Positions 1-5,231 of a stretch of 63,289 nt of DNA are shown here, in pieces. Made by a program: the position numbers and the translations under genes. Below the pieces are notes generated by a model that was not told the DNA's origin, ran no database searches, and was given only the letters and a program-made list of their open reading frames with translations. Source of the stretch: Bacteroidaceae bacterium. GTDB lineage: Bacteria; Bacteroidota; Bacteroidia; Bacteroidales; Bacteroidaceae. The stretch's first letter is position 1. Every line of letters begins with the position of its first letter. Location of the stretch: the NCBI GenBank assembly GCA_017631315.1, contig JAGBTN010000014.1, positions 1-63,289 of the forward strand. Reading direction: 5' to 3'.

Positions 1-95
1 CCTGAGATACCCAGCCCCATTAGGATACCAGGTCTGTGTTTTGACAACGTCGCCTTCGCATTGTTGACAAACGTTGTCAGTTTTGGTGTGTTCAT
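1..95 (-). CDS. DUF6353-like membrane protein, N-terminal part (gene split by window ends)
   Basis: An ATG at 95 with a good ribosome site (AAGGAG, 10 bases upstream) opens a frame that is still open at position 1. The 31 residues end in a glycine-rich hydrophobic stretch (GILMGLGIS). The open frame entering at 63289 continues naturally as FVTTGLAVWGTAKAIPVIEE, and the same combination occurs at the N-terminus of the paralogue at 361-1119. One extra base would be needed to complete the glycine codon at the join. I infer that this is the 5' part of the gene at 62612-63289 in a circular molecule. The function of the family is unknown. Confidence 0.8.
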   Translation of the reverse strand, partial: MNTPKLTTFVNNAKATLSKHRPGILMGLGIS

Positions 96-120
96 TTTGT
101 TTATTCTCCTTTCTTATAAT

Positions 121-156
121 AAAAAAGAGAAAGGACCCGTAATAGGTCCAATCTCC
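121..156 (-). terminator. intrinsic terminator after the 160-315 gene
   Basis: On the minus strand GAGA..GGACC pairs with GGTCC..TCTC around a short loop and is followed by a run of T. It separates the small gene at 160-315 from the gene starting at 95. Confidence 0.8.
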
Positions 157-159
157 ATT

Positions 160-315
160 TTAGTTTTTCTTAAGAGCTGCTTTGACTGCCTCTTCAGCTG
201 CCTTCTTAGCTGCTTCGTCGATTTCATGCTTCTGGCTTACGGCGTTGATTGCCATAGACGCCATGCTTAAACCGGTACCGACCCAGCCAAGAACCTTGAT
301 CCAATTAACTGCCAA
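160..315 (-). CDS. small amphipathic/membrane protein, 51 aa, TTG start
   Basis: The frame starts at TTG (313-315), preceded by AAGGGGG at a normal distance; there is no upstream ATG. The product begins MAVNWIKVLGWVGTGLSMASMAINAV, a short hydrophobic segment, followed by a charged Ala/Lys/Glu-rich helix ending in KKN. It is a stand-alone cassette: a 27-bp promoter-like motif (331-357) lies upstream and an intrinsic terminator (121-156) downstream. I do not recognise the family. Its size and layout match the other small membrane genes at this end of the phage. Confidence 0.7.
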   Translation of the reverse strand: MAVNWIKVLGWVGTGLSMASMAINAVSQKHEIDEAAKKAAEEAVKAALKKN

Positions 316-330
316 AGTAATCGCCCCCTT

Positions 331-357
331 TCCATAATAGCGTTTGAAAATATCGCG
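331..357 (-). promoter_or_regulatory. 27-bp promoter-like motif, copy 1
   Basis: Minus-strand CGCG-N6-TCA-N7-TTATG-GA, a copy of the dispersed motif with one change in the ACA block. It lies between the stop of the 361-1119 gene and the TTG start at 315. Confidence 0.65.
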
Positions 358-360
358 AGT

Positions 361-1119
361 TTAATAATCTTCGAAACCGAAAGTTGGCTCGAAATCGAAC
401 GTAATAATCGTGCATTCTAAATCGTCATCGATTAGCACTTTCTTGTGATGGAAATCCATCCAGTATGTTCCCCAGCCCATCTCCATCAATTCGTAAGAAG
501 ACCAGCCTAAATAATCTCCATAATCAACGGTCTCCAGTCCGAGTAAGTCGTACCATTCGTTGAGGAACAGTCCAAATTCAGTCGCTAGAATCCGGTTCAT
601 TTCGTACTCAGCTTTCAGCACTTTCTCTCTAGTAGACTCGAAATATCGTCCAGAGAAATCATCGAAGAATAGCTGCGTATCCTCGGAAAGCTCGATCGGA
701 TCCTCTTTGTATTTGTCTTTGGCGATTTCGCCTTTAACGACGTCGACTGTTCCTTCTCCATACAGTTCTTGAACTTTTGCTTTGAAGTCCTTGTATGAAT
801 TATCCAGTAAAGCATACGCACTTGTTAATGCCGCTTGTTGACGCTTATTCAGTGCGTTTGCTCCAAAAATACATACTAAAGTAGATACACCAAGCACTAC
901 AGTTGTAATATAAGCAGGCGCTGCCGTAATAACAGTTTCTGCCTTTGTTAAGTCGGCGCCCTTCTCTTCTTTAGCCTCTTCAATCAAAGCCATAGCTTTC
1001 GGTGTTGCTTTTACAGCCGTTACTACTGTTGCGACCACCCCAACGCCACCAACGCACGTAAGAATAGTAGACGAATTATTTCTCAAAAACGTTTTTGATT
1101 TAAACAAGAATTTGTTCAT
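361..1119 (-). CDS. DUF6353-like membrane protein (paralogue A)
   Basis: 252 residues. Two hydrophobic segments are visible, at about residues 17-37 (ILTCVGGVGVVATVVTAV) and 70-90 (ITTVVLGVSTLVCIFGANAL), followed by a soluble C-terminal region with the pattern LNEWYDLLGLETVDYGDYLGWS. The same pattern recurs in the genes at 60320-61279 and 62612-63289 (FLNEVLDELGIPRTRIGNVIGWH and LNDFYDELGLDHVDVGDLLGWN). This matches the DUF6353 type of phage protein as I know it; no function is known. The ATG at 1119 is preceded by AGAAGGGGACGAGTAAC, a usable ribosome site. It is read from the tRNA-like unit and motif upstream. Confidence 0.85.
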   Translation of the reverse strand: MNKFLFKSKTFLRNNSSTILTCVGGVGVVATVVTAVKATPKAMALIEEAKEEKGADLTKAETVITAAPAYITTVVLGVSTLVCIFGANALNKRQQAALTSAYALLDNSYKDFKAKVQELYGEGTVDVVKGEIAKDKYKEDPIELSEDTQLFFDDFSGRYFESTREKVLKAEYEMNRILATEFGLFLNEWYDLLGLETVDYGDYLGWSSYELMEMGWGTYWMDFHHKKVLIDDDLECTIITFDFEPTFGFEDY

Positions 1120-1163
1120 GTTACTCGTCCCCTTCTATTAGTTTTGAAAAAATAACAGAAGAC

Positions 1164-1236
1164 GCGTGTTACGGGATTCGGACCCGTCACCTCCAGATTT
1201 TCATCCAGCGCTCTACACCACATGAGCTAAACACTT
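1164..1236 (-). ncRNA. degenerate tRNA-Phe(GAA)-like element inside a longer stem
   Basis: On the minus strand a D arm (GCTC/GAGC), a five-pair anticodon stem (CTGGA/TCTGG), a T arm (ACGGG/CCCGT with loop TCCGAAT) and the inner five pairs of an acceptor stem (GTGTT/AACAC) can be drawn. The anticodon loop has only six bases (TGAAAA, anticodon GAA), pairs 1-72 and 2-71 are mismatched, and there is no CCA. Outside the acceptor, GAAGAC (1238-1243) pairs with GTCTTC (1158-1163), followed by a T-rich run, so the element sits within a terminator-like stem. It directly follows a 27-bp motif. It could be a decaying tRNA or a tRNA-like regulatory RNA; normal tRNA function is doubtful. Confidence 0.55.
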
Positions 1237-1241
1237 AGTCT

Positions 1242-1268
1242 TCCATAATATGCCCTGTCATTTTAGCG
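1242..1268 (-). promoter_or_regulatory. 27-bp promoter-like motif, copy 2
   Basis: CGCT-N6-ACA-N7-TTATG-GA on the minus strand. It abuts the tRNA-like element at 1164-1236, so if the motif is a promoter the RNA would start within the outer stem. Confidence 0.65.
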
Positions 1269-1273
1269 AAGAA

Positions 1274-1304
1274 TAAAAAGAGAAGAGCCCATGTTAATGG
1301 ACTC
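1274..1304 (-). terminator. intrinsic terminator overlapping the end of the 1294-1524 gene
   Basis: GAGTCCAT pairs with ATGGGCTC, followed by TTCTCTTTTT on the minus strand. The TAA stop codon of the gene lies in the hairpin loop. Confidence 0.8.
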
Positions 1305-1524
1305 CGCCCTCTTTGTTCTCACCCTTCGTAATAGGTGTTTTAATTGCATTCTTAAACTTGTGGTAATGCCACGGTTTGCCGATGATGAACAGCTCGTGCT
1401 GGCGTTCGTTGCCATACACACCGATCTTATACGTTACGTATAAGCGATGATTAGTTGCGATTCGCACCATACGATAAACGTCCTCTTCAGTCTCTGCGAC
1501 TACCACATAAAGTTTGTTGAACAT
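1294..1524 (-). CDS. unknown small basic protein, 76 aa
   Basis: ATG at 1524 with an AGGAGG-type site upstream. The product begins MFNKLYVVVAETEEDVYRMV and has an alternating beta/alpha look (LYVVVAETEEDVYRMVRIA, then LYVTYKIGVYGNERQHELFIIG), which suggests a small compact soluble fold. No family is recognised. It is a typical cassette: motif copy 3 upstream, its own terminator downstream. Confidence 0.75.
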   Translation of the reverse strand: MFNKLYVVVAETEEDVYRMVRIATNHRLYVTYKIGVYGNERQHELFIIGKPWHYHKFKNAIKTPITKGENKEGGVH

Positions 1525-1551
1525 AATAAATTCCTCCTATATGAATTAGAT

Positions 1552-1578
1552 TCCATAATAGGAGACGTTTATATCGCG
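1552..1578 (-). promoter_or_regulatory. 27-bp promoter-like motif, copy 3
   Basis: CGCG-N6-ACG-N7-TTATG-GA on the minus strand, between the terminator of the 1596-1811 gene and the start of the 1294-1524 gene. Confidence 0.7.
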
Positions 1579-1580
1579 AC

Positions 1581-1613
1581 AAAAAGAAGAGCCCGCTAAT
1601 CGAGCTCCTCTTC
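1581..1613 (-). terminator. intrinsic terminator overlapping the end of the 1596-1811 gene
   Basis: GAAGAG..AGCTCG pairs with CGGGCT..CTTC and is followed by TTTTTG. The TAG stop codon lies in the loop. The T run leads straight into motif copy 3. Confidence 0.8.
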
Positions 1614-1811
1614 GTCCAGATCATAATACTTGACGGCCTCATATTCATCCGATAATACGATTGCTGCCTCCGCACATACCATCACCATCGCAAAGATAAT
1701 GAGTCCTGCCATGAAGTTACCTGTGAGTACACAGACAATAACGGCAAGTACTAATACTAACATTGCGCATAGTACTGCATTGTTTAGAGTTTCTAAATCT
1801 TTCGTCTTCAT
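1596..1811 (-). CDS. small membrane protein, 71 aa, two TM helices
   Basis: ATG at 1811 preceded by AGGAGGAACTCATT. Two hydrophobic segments (about residues 12-30, VLCAMLVLVLAVIVCVLTG, and 33-53, MAGLIIFAMVMVCAEAAIVL) are joined by a very short turn, forming a helical hairpin, with an acidic tail (YDLDEEELD). It is a cassette with motif copy 4 upstream and its own terminator. I cannot assign a function. The hairpin topology would fit a holin-like, superinfection-exclusion or other membrane-acting protein, but nothing in the sequence decides. Confidence 0.75.
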   Translation of the reverse strand: MKTKDLETLNNAVLCAMLVLVLAVIVCVLTGNFMAGLIIFAMVMVCAEAAIVLSDEYEAVKYYDLDEEELD

Positions 1812-1836
1812 AATGAGTTCCTCCTAAGTTTATTTT

Positions 1837-1863
1837 CTCATAAGAGGAGCTGTCTATTACGCG
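1837..1863 (-). promoter_or_regulatory. 27-bp promoter-like motif, copy 4
   Basis: CGCG-N6-ACA-N7-TTATG-AG on the minus strand, immediately after the stop codon of the 1867-2226 gene. Confidence 0.7.
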
Positions 1864-1866
1864 AAT

Positions 1867-2226
1867 CTAAATATCACGTCGATCGAATGATGTTTCCCAC
1901 CGCTCTTTTGGTATAGGTTTGATCTTCAGCGACCACATTATTTGACGAATACTAGCCGTCGGATATAGCCCATCCTTACATTCACCAGCTCGTTCATCGA
2001 AGAACTTCTTGAATCGTAAGTGTAAATATAACTCGTCTGTCAACCATGGGTCTATATCACCCCACCAGGTCTTTTTAGTAGCCGAATCATAACGCTGCTG
2101 TATCACTGCTAGTCCTTTATTACCTATTTTGAACAGGGTGCATTTGTTGTACGCTGGGTGGTCACAAATATATGTAGAACCATATGCGTTCGAATATTCT
2201 GTTGGCTTTTCGTAATGGTACCGCAT
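1867..2226 (-). CDS. unknown phage protein, 119 aa
   Basis: ATG at 2226 with GAGGTGACAT immediately upstream. A soluble protein rich in aromatics and His/Cys (YICDHPAYNKCTLFKIG, TWWGDIDPWLTDELYLHLRFKKFF). The short Cys/His spacing is suggestive of, but not enough for, a zinc-site call. It stops just before motif copy 4 with no terminator of its own. I think related proteins occur in other gut Clostridia phages, but I know of no function. Confidence 0.7.
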   Translation of the reverse strand: MRYHYEKPTEYSNAYGSTYICDHPAYNKCTLFKIGNKGLAVIQQRYDSATKKTWWGDIDPWLTDELYLHLRFKKFFDERAGECKDGLYPTASIRQIMWSLKIKPIPKERWETSFDRRDI

Positions 2227-2292
2227 ATGTCACCTCATTTTGAAAATGAAAAGGAATAGCATTAGCTACTCCATATAAATCGTATTGGCGTG

Positions 2293-2328
2293 AAAAAAAC
2301 AAGAGGCTATGTTTCCATAACCCCTTGC
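2293..2328 (-). terminator. intrinsic terminator after the 2339-2743 gene
   Basis: CAAGGGGTTATG pairs with CATAGCCTCTTG around a short loop, followed by seven T on the minus strand. Confidence 0.85.
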
Positions 2329-2338
2329 TGATTGTAAG

Positions 2339-2743
2339 TTACTTCTTACCAAACAGTCGATTTACCCAACCTCGACCCATGATAGTGGTAATCGTACCAT
2401 CCTTCTCGAATTCGAAGGACTTTTTGGTGCCCCAAATGGCCAATGCCGCGGACGACACAATGCCAAGACCGGTCAGGATGTTCTTCACCCAACGATCGAT
2501 TCGATCATCAGACATCTGCTCTAATTTAAGGTTCTGCTCGAGAATGTCGTTCTTCAACTCACGTTCTCTAGTCTTCGCCTTATCTTCGGCATCGTTCTGA
2601 ATTCTCTGAATCTCGAGGGATCTATCCTCCAGCTTCGCGATTGCGTCAACCAATGCTTTGTGCTCTTCGGAGCCCACATCAGTATCCTCCAGTTCTGCGA
2701 TAAGGTTTCCAATTACCTTGTCTAATGCTTCTTGATTGTTCAT
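2339..2743 (-). CDS. coiled-coil membrane-anchored phage protein, 134 aa
   Basis: The start is taken at the ATG at 2743 (MNNQEALD), which has AAGGAGGAAAATACT directly upstream; a longer frame to 2782 would place that ribosome site inside the gene. Residues 1-85 are highly charged and heptad-like. One hydrophobic segment follows at about 95-115 (ILTGLGIVSSAALAIWG), then a GWVNRLFGKK tail. A long coiled coil ahead of a single membrane anchor is common in phage membrane-associated proteins; no specific function is inferred. Motif copy 5 precedes it. Confidence 0.75.
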   Translation of the reverse strand: MNNQEALDKVIGNLIAELEDTDVGSEEHKALVDAIAKLEDRSLEIQRIQNDAEDKAKTRERELKNDILEQNLKLEQMSDDRIDRWVKNILTGLGIVSSAALAIWGTKKSFEFEKDGTITTIMGRGWVNRLFGKK

Positions 2744-2777
2744 AGTATTTTCCTCCTTAGATAATCTGAACTTACGT

Positions 2778-2804
2778 TCCATAACAGTGGATGTTACTTA
2801 CGCG
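2778..2804 (-). promoter_or_regulatory. 27-bp promoter-like motif, copy 5
   Basis: CGCG-N6-ACA-N7-TTATG-GA on the minus strand. It overlaps the last codons of the 2794-3006 gene, so the motif is kept even where it must share coding sequence. Confidence 0.65.
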
Positions 2805-3006
2805 TAGTGATGTAGTCCACTTTCAACAGAACGCGTTTCTTTTTCATCAGGACATCGATTGGATAATCCAGTTCAAGAAGCGTCTGAGGTGTGTCCTCGA
2901 GATGGGTCTGAACCACGTACAACACGCCAGCACGTAACCGCAGAGACCATATCGCAGATACGAATATGCCTAGCAGTACACCACAGACCAAAATAAGAAC
3001 TTCCAT
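2794..3006 (-). CDS. small single-TM protein, 70 aa
   Basis: ATG at 3006 with AAGGAGAAACGAA upstream. An N-terminal membrane segment (VLILVCGVLLGIFVSAIWSL) is followed by a short soluble domain (GVLYVVQTHLEDTPQTLLELDYPIDVLMKKKRVLLKVDYI). I do not recognise a named family. Its stop codon lies within motif copy 5. Confidence 0.7.
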   Translation of the reverse strand: MEVLILVCGVLLGIFVSAIWSLRLRAGVLYVVQTHLEDTPQTLLELDYPIDVLMKKKRVLLKVDYITTRK

Positions 3007-3106
3007 TTTCGTTTCTCCTTTTTAAAAATGTTTTTCAAAAATCCCTCCCGGGAAATTTTCACTTTATAAAAATACCATCGATTCTGGTAACCTATGTGCG
3101 GGAATG

Positions 3107-3154
3107 TTAATCTAGATTAAAAATATCAATAGAAATCTAACCTAGATTAAAAAT
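3107..3154. repeat. palindrome TTAATCTAGATTAA and a near copy
   Basis: A perfect 14-bp palindrome at 3107-3120 is followed by a near copy, TAACCTAGATTAA, at 3138-3150; both run into AAAAT. They lie between the terminator of the 3202-3435 gene and the 2794-3006 gene, which lacks a 27-bp motif. This is a likely operator pair for an unknown regulator. The sequence resembles, but is not the same as, the XRE operators near 42 kb. Confidence 0.5.
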
Positions 3155-3187
3155 GAAAAAGACAGAGTCCGAGATTTACCCGGACCC
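3155..3187 (-). terminator. intrinsic terminator after the 3202-3435 gene
   Basis: GGGTCCG pairs with CGGACTC around a nine-base loop, followed by TGTCTTTTTC on the minus strand. Confidence 0.8.
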
Positions 3188-3201
3188 AATCCTTTGGTCA
3201 T

Positions 3202-3435
3202 TTACACGAAACGATCCTTCAAGTCAACATCGAGCTTGTTCTCGCACAACTCAGTGAATTCCTTACAGAATTTTCTGCCGACCACGAATGCGATTGCTGC
3301 TGTTCCGACCGTAGTCAGGATACTGTCAATACCCTTTTTCGGTTTCACAACAGAATACACCACACCACCGATAGTCCATCCGATAGCGAATTCCATGACG
3401 TTTTCTGCGATAACTAATGCTTTTTCAGTTTTCAT
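3202..3435 (-). CDS. small membrane protein, 77 aa, two TM helices
   Basis: The start at 3435 (MKTEKALVIAEN) has a GGAAG-type site upstream. Two weakly hydrophobic glycine/alanine-rich segments (VMEFAIGWTIGGVVYSVV and ILTTVGTAAIAFVVG) suggest a membrane hairpin, with a basic then acidic tail (KFCKEFTELCENKLDVDLKDRFV). The cassette has motif copy 6 in a 54-bp repeat shared with the next gene, and its own terminator. Function unknown. Confidence 0.7.
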   Translation of the reverse strand: MKTEKALVIAENVMEFAIGWTIGGVVYSVVKPKKGIDSILTTVGTAAIAFVVGRKFCKEFTELCENKLDVDLKDRFV

Positions 3436-3449
3436 GATATAAAACTTCC

Positions 3450-3503
3450 TTTCGTATATAATGGTTTCCATAATATGAGGTGTTTAACTCGCGAAATATA
3501 AAA
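3450..3503. repeat. 54-bp perfect direct repeat, left copy (with 3750-3803)
   Basis: The stretch from ttcgtatataatgg through the 27-bp motif to aaatataaaa is identical to 3750-3803, exactly 300 bp away. It holds a complete promoter-like motif plus leader, so the small gene between the copies was probably gained by duplication of the control region. Confidence 0.85.
3467..3493 (-). promoter_or_regulatory. 27-bp promoter-like motif, copy 6
   Basis: CGCG-N6-ACA-N7-TTATG-GA, upstream of the 3202-3435 gene and directly after the terminator of the 3530-3736 gene. Identical to copy 7. Confidence 0.7.
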
Positions 3504-3525
3504 GGAAAAGGGCTCTTGATAGCCC
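3500..3525 (-). terminator. intrinsic terminator after the 3530-3736 gene
   Basis: GGGGCT-ATCAAG-AGCCC hairpin followed by TTTTCCTTTT on the minus strand. Confidence 0.8.
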
Positions 3526-3529
3526 CTCC

Positions 3530-3736
3530 TTACAAACCGTTACGTACAAAATCGATATTCATGCAAACACCAGCTTTTATATAGTCGCACCATACTTTAA
3601 TCCCTTCCTTAACAGATACTCCTAATAGTCTTGCGCTGCGTACACATACGACGAGCCAACACACTGCAAAGAGTGTTATGATAGGGAAGAAAATCACAGA
3701 TGCTACAACAAGCCATAAAATTCTTAATGTTTTCAT
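3530..3736 (-). CDS. small single-TM protein, 68 aa
   Basis: The start at 3736 (MKTLRILW) has AAAAGGAGAAATTACT upstream; the longer frame to 3829 would run through the motif and terminator and is rejected. One long hydrophobic segment (ILWLVVASVIFFPIITLFAVCWLVVCV) precedes a basic juxtamembrane stretch and a soluble tail. Cassette with motif copy 7 and its own terminator. Function unknown. Confidence 0.7.
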   Translation of the reverse strand: MKTLRILWLVVASVIFFPIITLFAVCWLVVCVRSARLLGVSVKEGIKVWCDYIKAGVCMNIDFVRNGL

Positions 3737-3749
3737 AGTAATTTCTCCT

Positions 3750-3803
3750 TTTCGTATATAATGGTTTCCATAATATGAGGTGTTTAACTCGCGAAATATA
3801 AAA
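3750..3803. repeat. 54-bp perfect direct repeat, right copy (with 3450-3503)
   Basis: See the left copy. Recombination between the two would delete exactly the gene at 3530-3736 with its control region. Confidence 0.85.
3767..3793 (-). promoter_or_regulatory. 27-bp promoter-like motif, copy 7
   Basis: Identical to copy 6. It lies upstream of the 3530-3736 gene and after the terminator of the 3882-3998 gene. Confidence 0.7.
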
Positions 3804-3827
3804 AGGAAAGAGCCCTTGTCAGAGCTC
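3799..3827 (-). terminator. intrinsic terminator after the 3882-3998 gene
   Basis: GAGCTCT-GACA-AGGGCTC hairpin followed by TTTCCTTTTT on the minus strand. Confidence 0.8.
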
Positions 3828-3881
3828 AATCCTTTGAATAACTGCTTTAGTGCTATTACTTGATACGCTTACGAATACCGT

Positions 3882-3998
3882 TTACTTGTACCATCTTCTC
3901 AGAGTGAATACGGTACACAGTCCGCTCAACAGCAGACCAACCGCGCACACGATCAGATAGGTGCCCCAAGTCCAAGGTTTGTTCAGAAAGTTTTTCAT
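3882..3998 (-). CDS. very small single-TM protein, 38 aa
   Basis: ATG at 3998 with TAGGAGGAAAATACT upstream. The product begins MKNFLNKPWTWGTY, continues with one membrane segment (LIVCAVGLLLSGLCTVFTL) and ends RRWYK, so it is mostly a single anchored helix with a basic C-terminus. Motif copy 8 lies upstream and a terminator downstream. No family recognised. The strong ribosome site and complete cassette make it a real gene despite its size. Confidence 0.65.
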   Translation of the reverse strand: MKNFLNKPWTWGTYLIVCAVGLLLSGLCTVFTLRRWYK

Positions 3999-4028
3999 AG
4001 TATTTTCCTCCTAAATTTTTTTATAGTT

Positions 4029-4055
4029 TCCATAATATTATGTGTTTTTATCGCG
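4029..4055 (-). promoter_or_regulatory. 27-bp promoter-like motif, copy 8
   Basis: CGCG-N6-ACA-N7-TTATG-GA on the minus strand, upstream of the 38-residue protein at 3882-3998. Confidence 0.7.
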
Positions 4056-4086
4056 AAAAAAGAAGAGACCCTGTTTTCAGAGTCTC
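4056..4086 (-). terminator. intrinsic terminator after the 4097-4261 gene
   Basis: GAGACTCTG-AAAA-CAGGGTCTC hairpin followed by TTCTTTTTT, which leads directly into motif copy 8. Confidence 0.85.
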
Positions 4087-4096
4087 AATCTTTTTG

Positions 4097-4261
4097 TCAT
4101 CTCTTTTTAATGAGTTTGCGAATGATCCAAATGAGAATTGCTGCGCACACAATTACATCTGCGAATACTACAACGAATGCAGACCCGCCTACAACAACGG
4201 CGGTTAATGCAAACGCGCATACCAGCAGTGCAATCAATGACAGAATAATAATAAGAACCAT
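4097..4261 (-). CDS. small membrane protein, 54 aa, two TM helices
   Basis: The start at 4261 (MVLIIILS) has AAAGGAGTGTATTAGT upstream; the longer frame to 4354 is rejected because it crosses motif copy 9. Almost all of the protein is hydrophobic (IIILSLIALLVCAFALTAVVV, then FVVVFADVIVCAAILIWII) and it ends RKLIKKR, a helical hairpin with a basic tail. Complete cassette. Function unknown. Confidence 0.7.
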   Translation of the reverse strand: MVLIIILSLIALLVCAFALTAVVVGGSAFVVVFADVIVCAAILIWIIRKLIKKR

Positions 4262-4285
4262 ACTAATACACTCCTTTAAATAGTT

Positions 4286-4312
4286 TCCATAAAGGTGTGT
4301 GTTATTCTCGCG
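4286..4312 (-). promoter_or_regulatory. 27-bp promoter-like motif, copy 9
   Basis: CGCG-N6-ACA-N7-TTATG-GA on the minus strand. The CGCG block is part of the last codons (Ser-Arg) of the 4302-4532 gene and the stop TAA lies inside the motif. Confidence 0.65.
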
Positions 4313-4532
4313 ACCCTCTCCTTGATAAATATACTGTATACTCAAGCTCGACAATGCTATCTAACAAACATTGAAGAGTCCCTTTTGCGTCTTCGATAGA
4401 ATCTTTTAAGTTGACAATATCGCAATCGTCTACCCCATTAGTGATTCGTTCCACGTCATCGGACAATATGTTCATCAATCCTTTCGTTAATCTAGCTTTT
4501 GATCGCATTTTGATTCTTGTGTTAATATCCAT
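4302..4532 (-). CDS. unknown small helical protein, 76 aa
   Basis: ATG at 4532 with TAGGAGGAATCGAT upstream. A charged, helical protein (MDINTRIKMRSKARLTKGLMNILSDDVERI..., LKDSIEDAKGTLQCLLDSIVELEYTVYLS). No membrane segment or known motif. Its 3' end overlaps motif copy 9. It follows the 4544-4963 gene by 11 bp and is probably cotranscribed with it from the promoter near 5140. Confidence 0.65.
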   Translation of the reverse strand: MDINTRIKMRSKARLTKGLMNILSDDVERITNGVDDCDIVNLKDSIEDAKGTLQCLLDSIVELEYTVYLSRRGSRE

Positions 4533-4543
4533 ATCGATTCCTC

Positions 4544-4963
4544 CTAGTATCTAAGTTCACTTAAAATCCAAAAGAATTTTCTGTATCGGTCGTAGTACAT
4601 GTCTTTACCGCATGGTATATCTAATCTAGATTTAAGATAAGTGTACGACAACCCCTCAGTAACCGCCTTTAGAATATAGGGGTATAGGAACTCATCGGCT
4701 TCTTTAGCAGCCCGTTCTATCAGCTGGATTCGTTCACTGTAATATGCACATTTAGTAGCGTATTTTGCAGTTAAGTCAGAGTGAGTATTGCTCGATGGTA
4801 TGCGATCAACGTTCGACGCAAATATAACAGATTCCTTACAGTTGATATAGGCTCGTTTCCAATCACCATATTGTAGACAAAAGTGTTTCAATTCGTAATG
4901 TCGATGCTTGCTAATCCAATATTTATTCTTTGCTGATATTTCTGGACGTATTACAGTTCCCAC
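4544..4963 (-). CDS. conserved phage protein, possibly an ArpU/RinA-type regulator, 139 aa, GTG start
   Basis: The start is a GTG at 4963 with GAGGAGGGATTGAGAC upstream. The C-terminal part, EADEFLYPYILKAVTEGLSYTYLKSRLDIPCGKDMYYDRYRKFFWILSELRY, has the layout of small phage regulators of the ArpU/RinA type, in which a helix-turn-helix is followed by a YxRYRKFFxxL-like end. This is family resemblance from memory and not a proven function. It overlaps the upstream gene by 41 bp and lies near the integrase, as such regulators sometimes do. Confidence 0.6.
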   Translation of the reverse strand: MGTVIRPEISAKNKYWISKHRHYELKHFCLQYGDWKRAYINCKESVIFASNVDRIPSSNTHSDLTAKYATKCAYYSERIQLIERAAKEADEFLYPYILKAVTEGLSYTYLKSRLDIPCGKDMYYDRYRKFFWILSELRY

Positions 4964-5090
4964 GTCTCAATCCCTCCTCGATTACTTTTCTAAGAAAATG
5001 TTCCGTTTTGGCTTTGAACCTATCCAAATCGTATGTATCGGGGCAATCCACATATACCACACAATTTACGTATCTGTAAACTTTCTGCAT
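4923..5090 (-). CDS. conserved small phage protein, 55 aa
   Basis: ATG at 5090 with GAGGTCAAAT upstream. The product reads MQKVYRYVNCVVYVDCPDTY, then a basic helical part (LDRFKAKTEHFLRKVIEEGL) and ends RRGNCNTSRNISKE. The C-terminal GNCNTSR motif recurs, as I recall, in small proteins of many Clostridia phages, where it has no assigned function. It overlaps the following GTG-start gene, which suggests coupling. A host-type promoter lies just upstream at 5127-5154. Confidence 0.75.
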   Translation of the reverse strand: MQKVYRYVNCVVYVDCPDTYDLDRFKAKTEHFLRKVIEEGLRRGNCNTSRNISKE

Positions 5091-5126
5091 ATTTGACCTC
5101 TTTATCCAATTCAGAAATAAAATACT

Positions 5127-5154
5127 ATTGTAATATAATATTGGGAGTTGTCAC
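5127..5154 (-). promoter_or_regulatory. sigma-A-type promoter for the leftward genes beside the integrase
   Basis: On the minus strand GTGACA and TACAAT are separated by 16 bases, about 35 bases upstream of the start codon at 5090. It is divergent from the integrase promoter. Confidence 0.5.
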
Positions 5155-5183
5155 CTGCGTACGGGTTTTAAATATTTGCAATT

Positions 5184-5222
5184 TTGGTTATAATCGTGTA
5201 AATTTAATTATCGAAAGGAGGA
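5184..5222 (+). promoter_or_regulatory. integrase promoter -10 and ribosome site
   Basis: A perfect TATAAT (5189-5194) lies 38 bases before the integrase ATG, with a poor -35 region, and AAAGGAGGAAG (5214 onward) is the ribosome site. The 141-bp divergent gap 5091-5231 is also a plausible place for attP, which usually lies next to a serine integrase gene; no att core can be identified from sequence alone. Confidence 0.5.
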
Positions 5223-5231
5223 AGATAACCA

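Noticed and set aside
2270-2292. Possible seventeenth copy of the 27-bp motif
   Set aside because: TTATATGG and CGCC are present after a terminator, but the internal spacing is six bases shorter than in all other copies and the ACA block is missing.
5091-5231. Definite attP core
   Set aside because: The gap beside the integrase is the usual place, but no core can be fixed without the host attB or a prophage junction.
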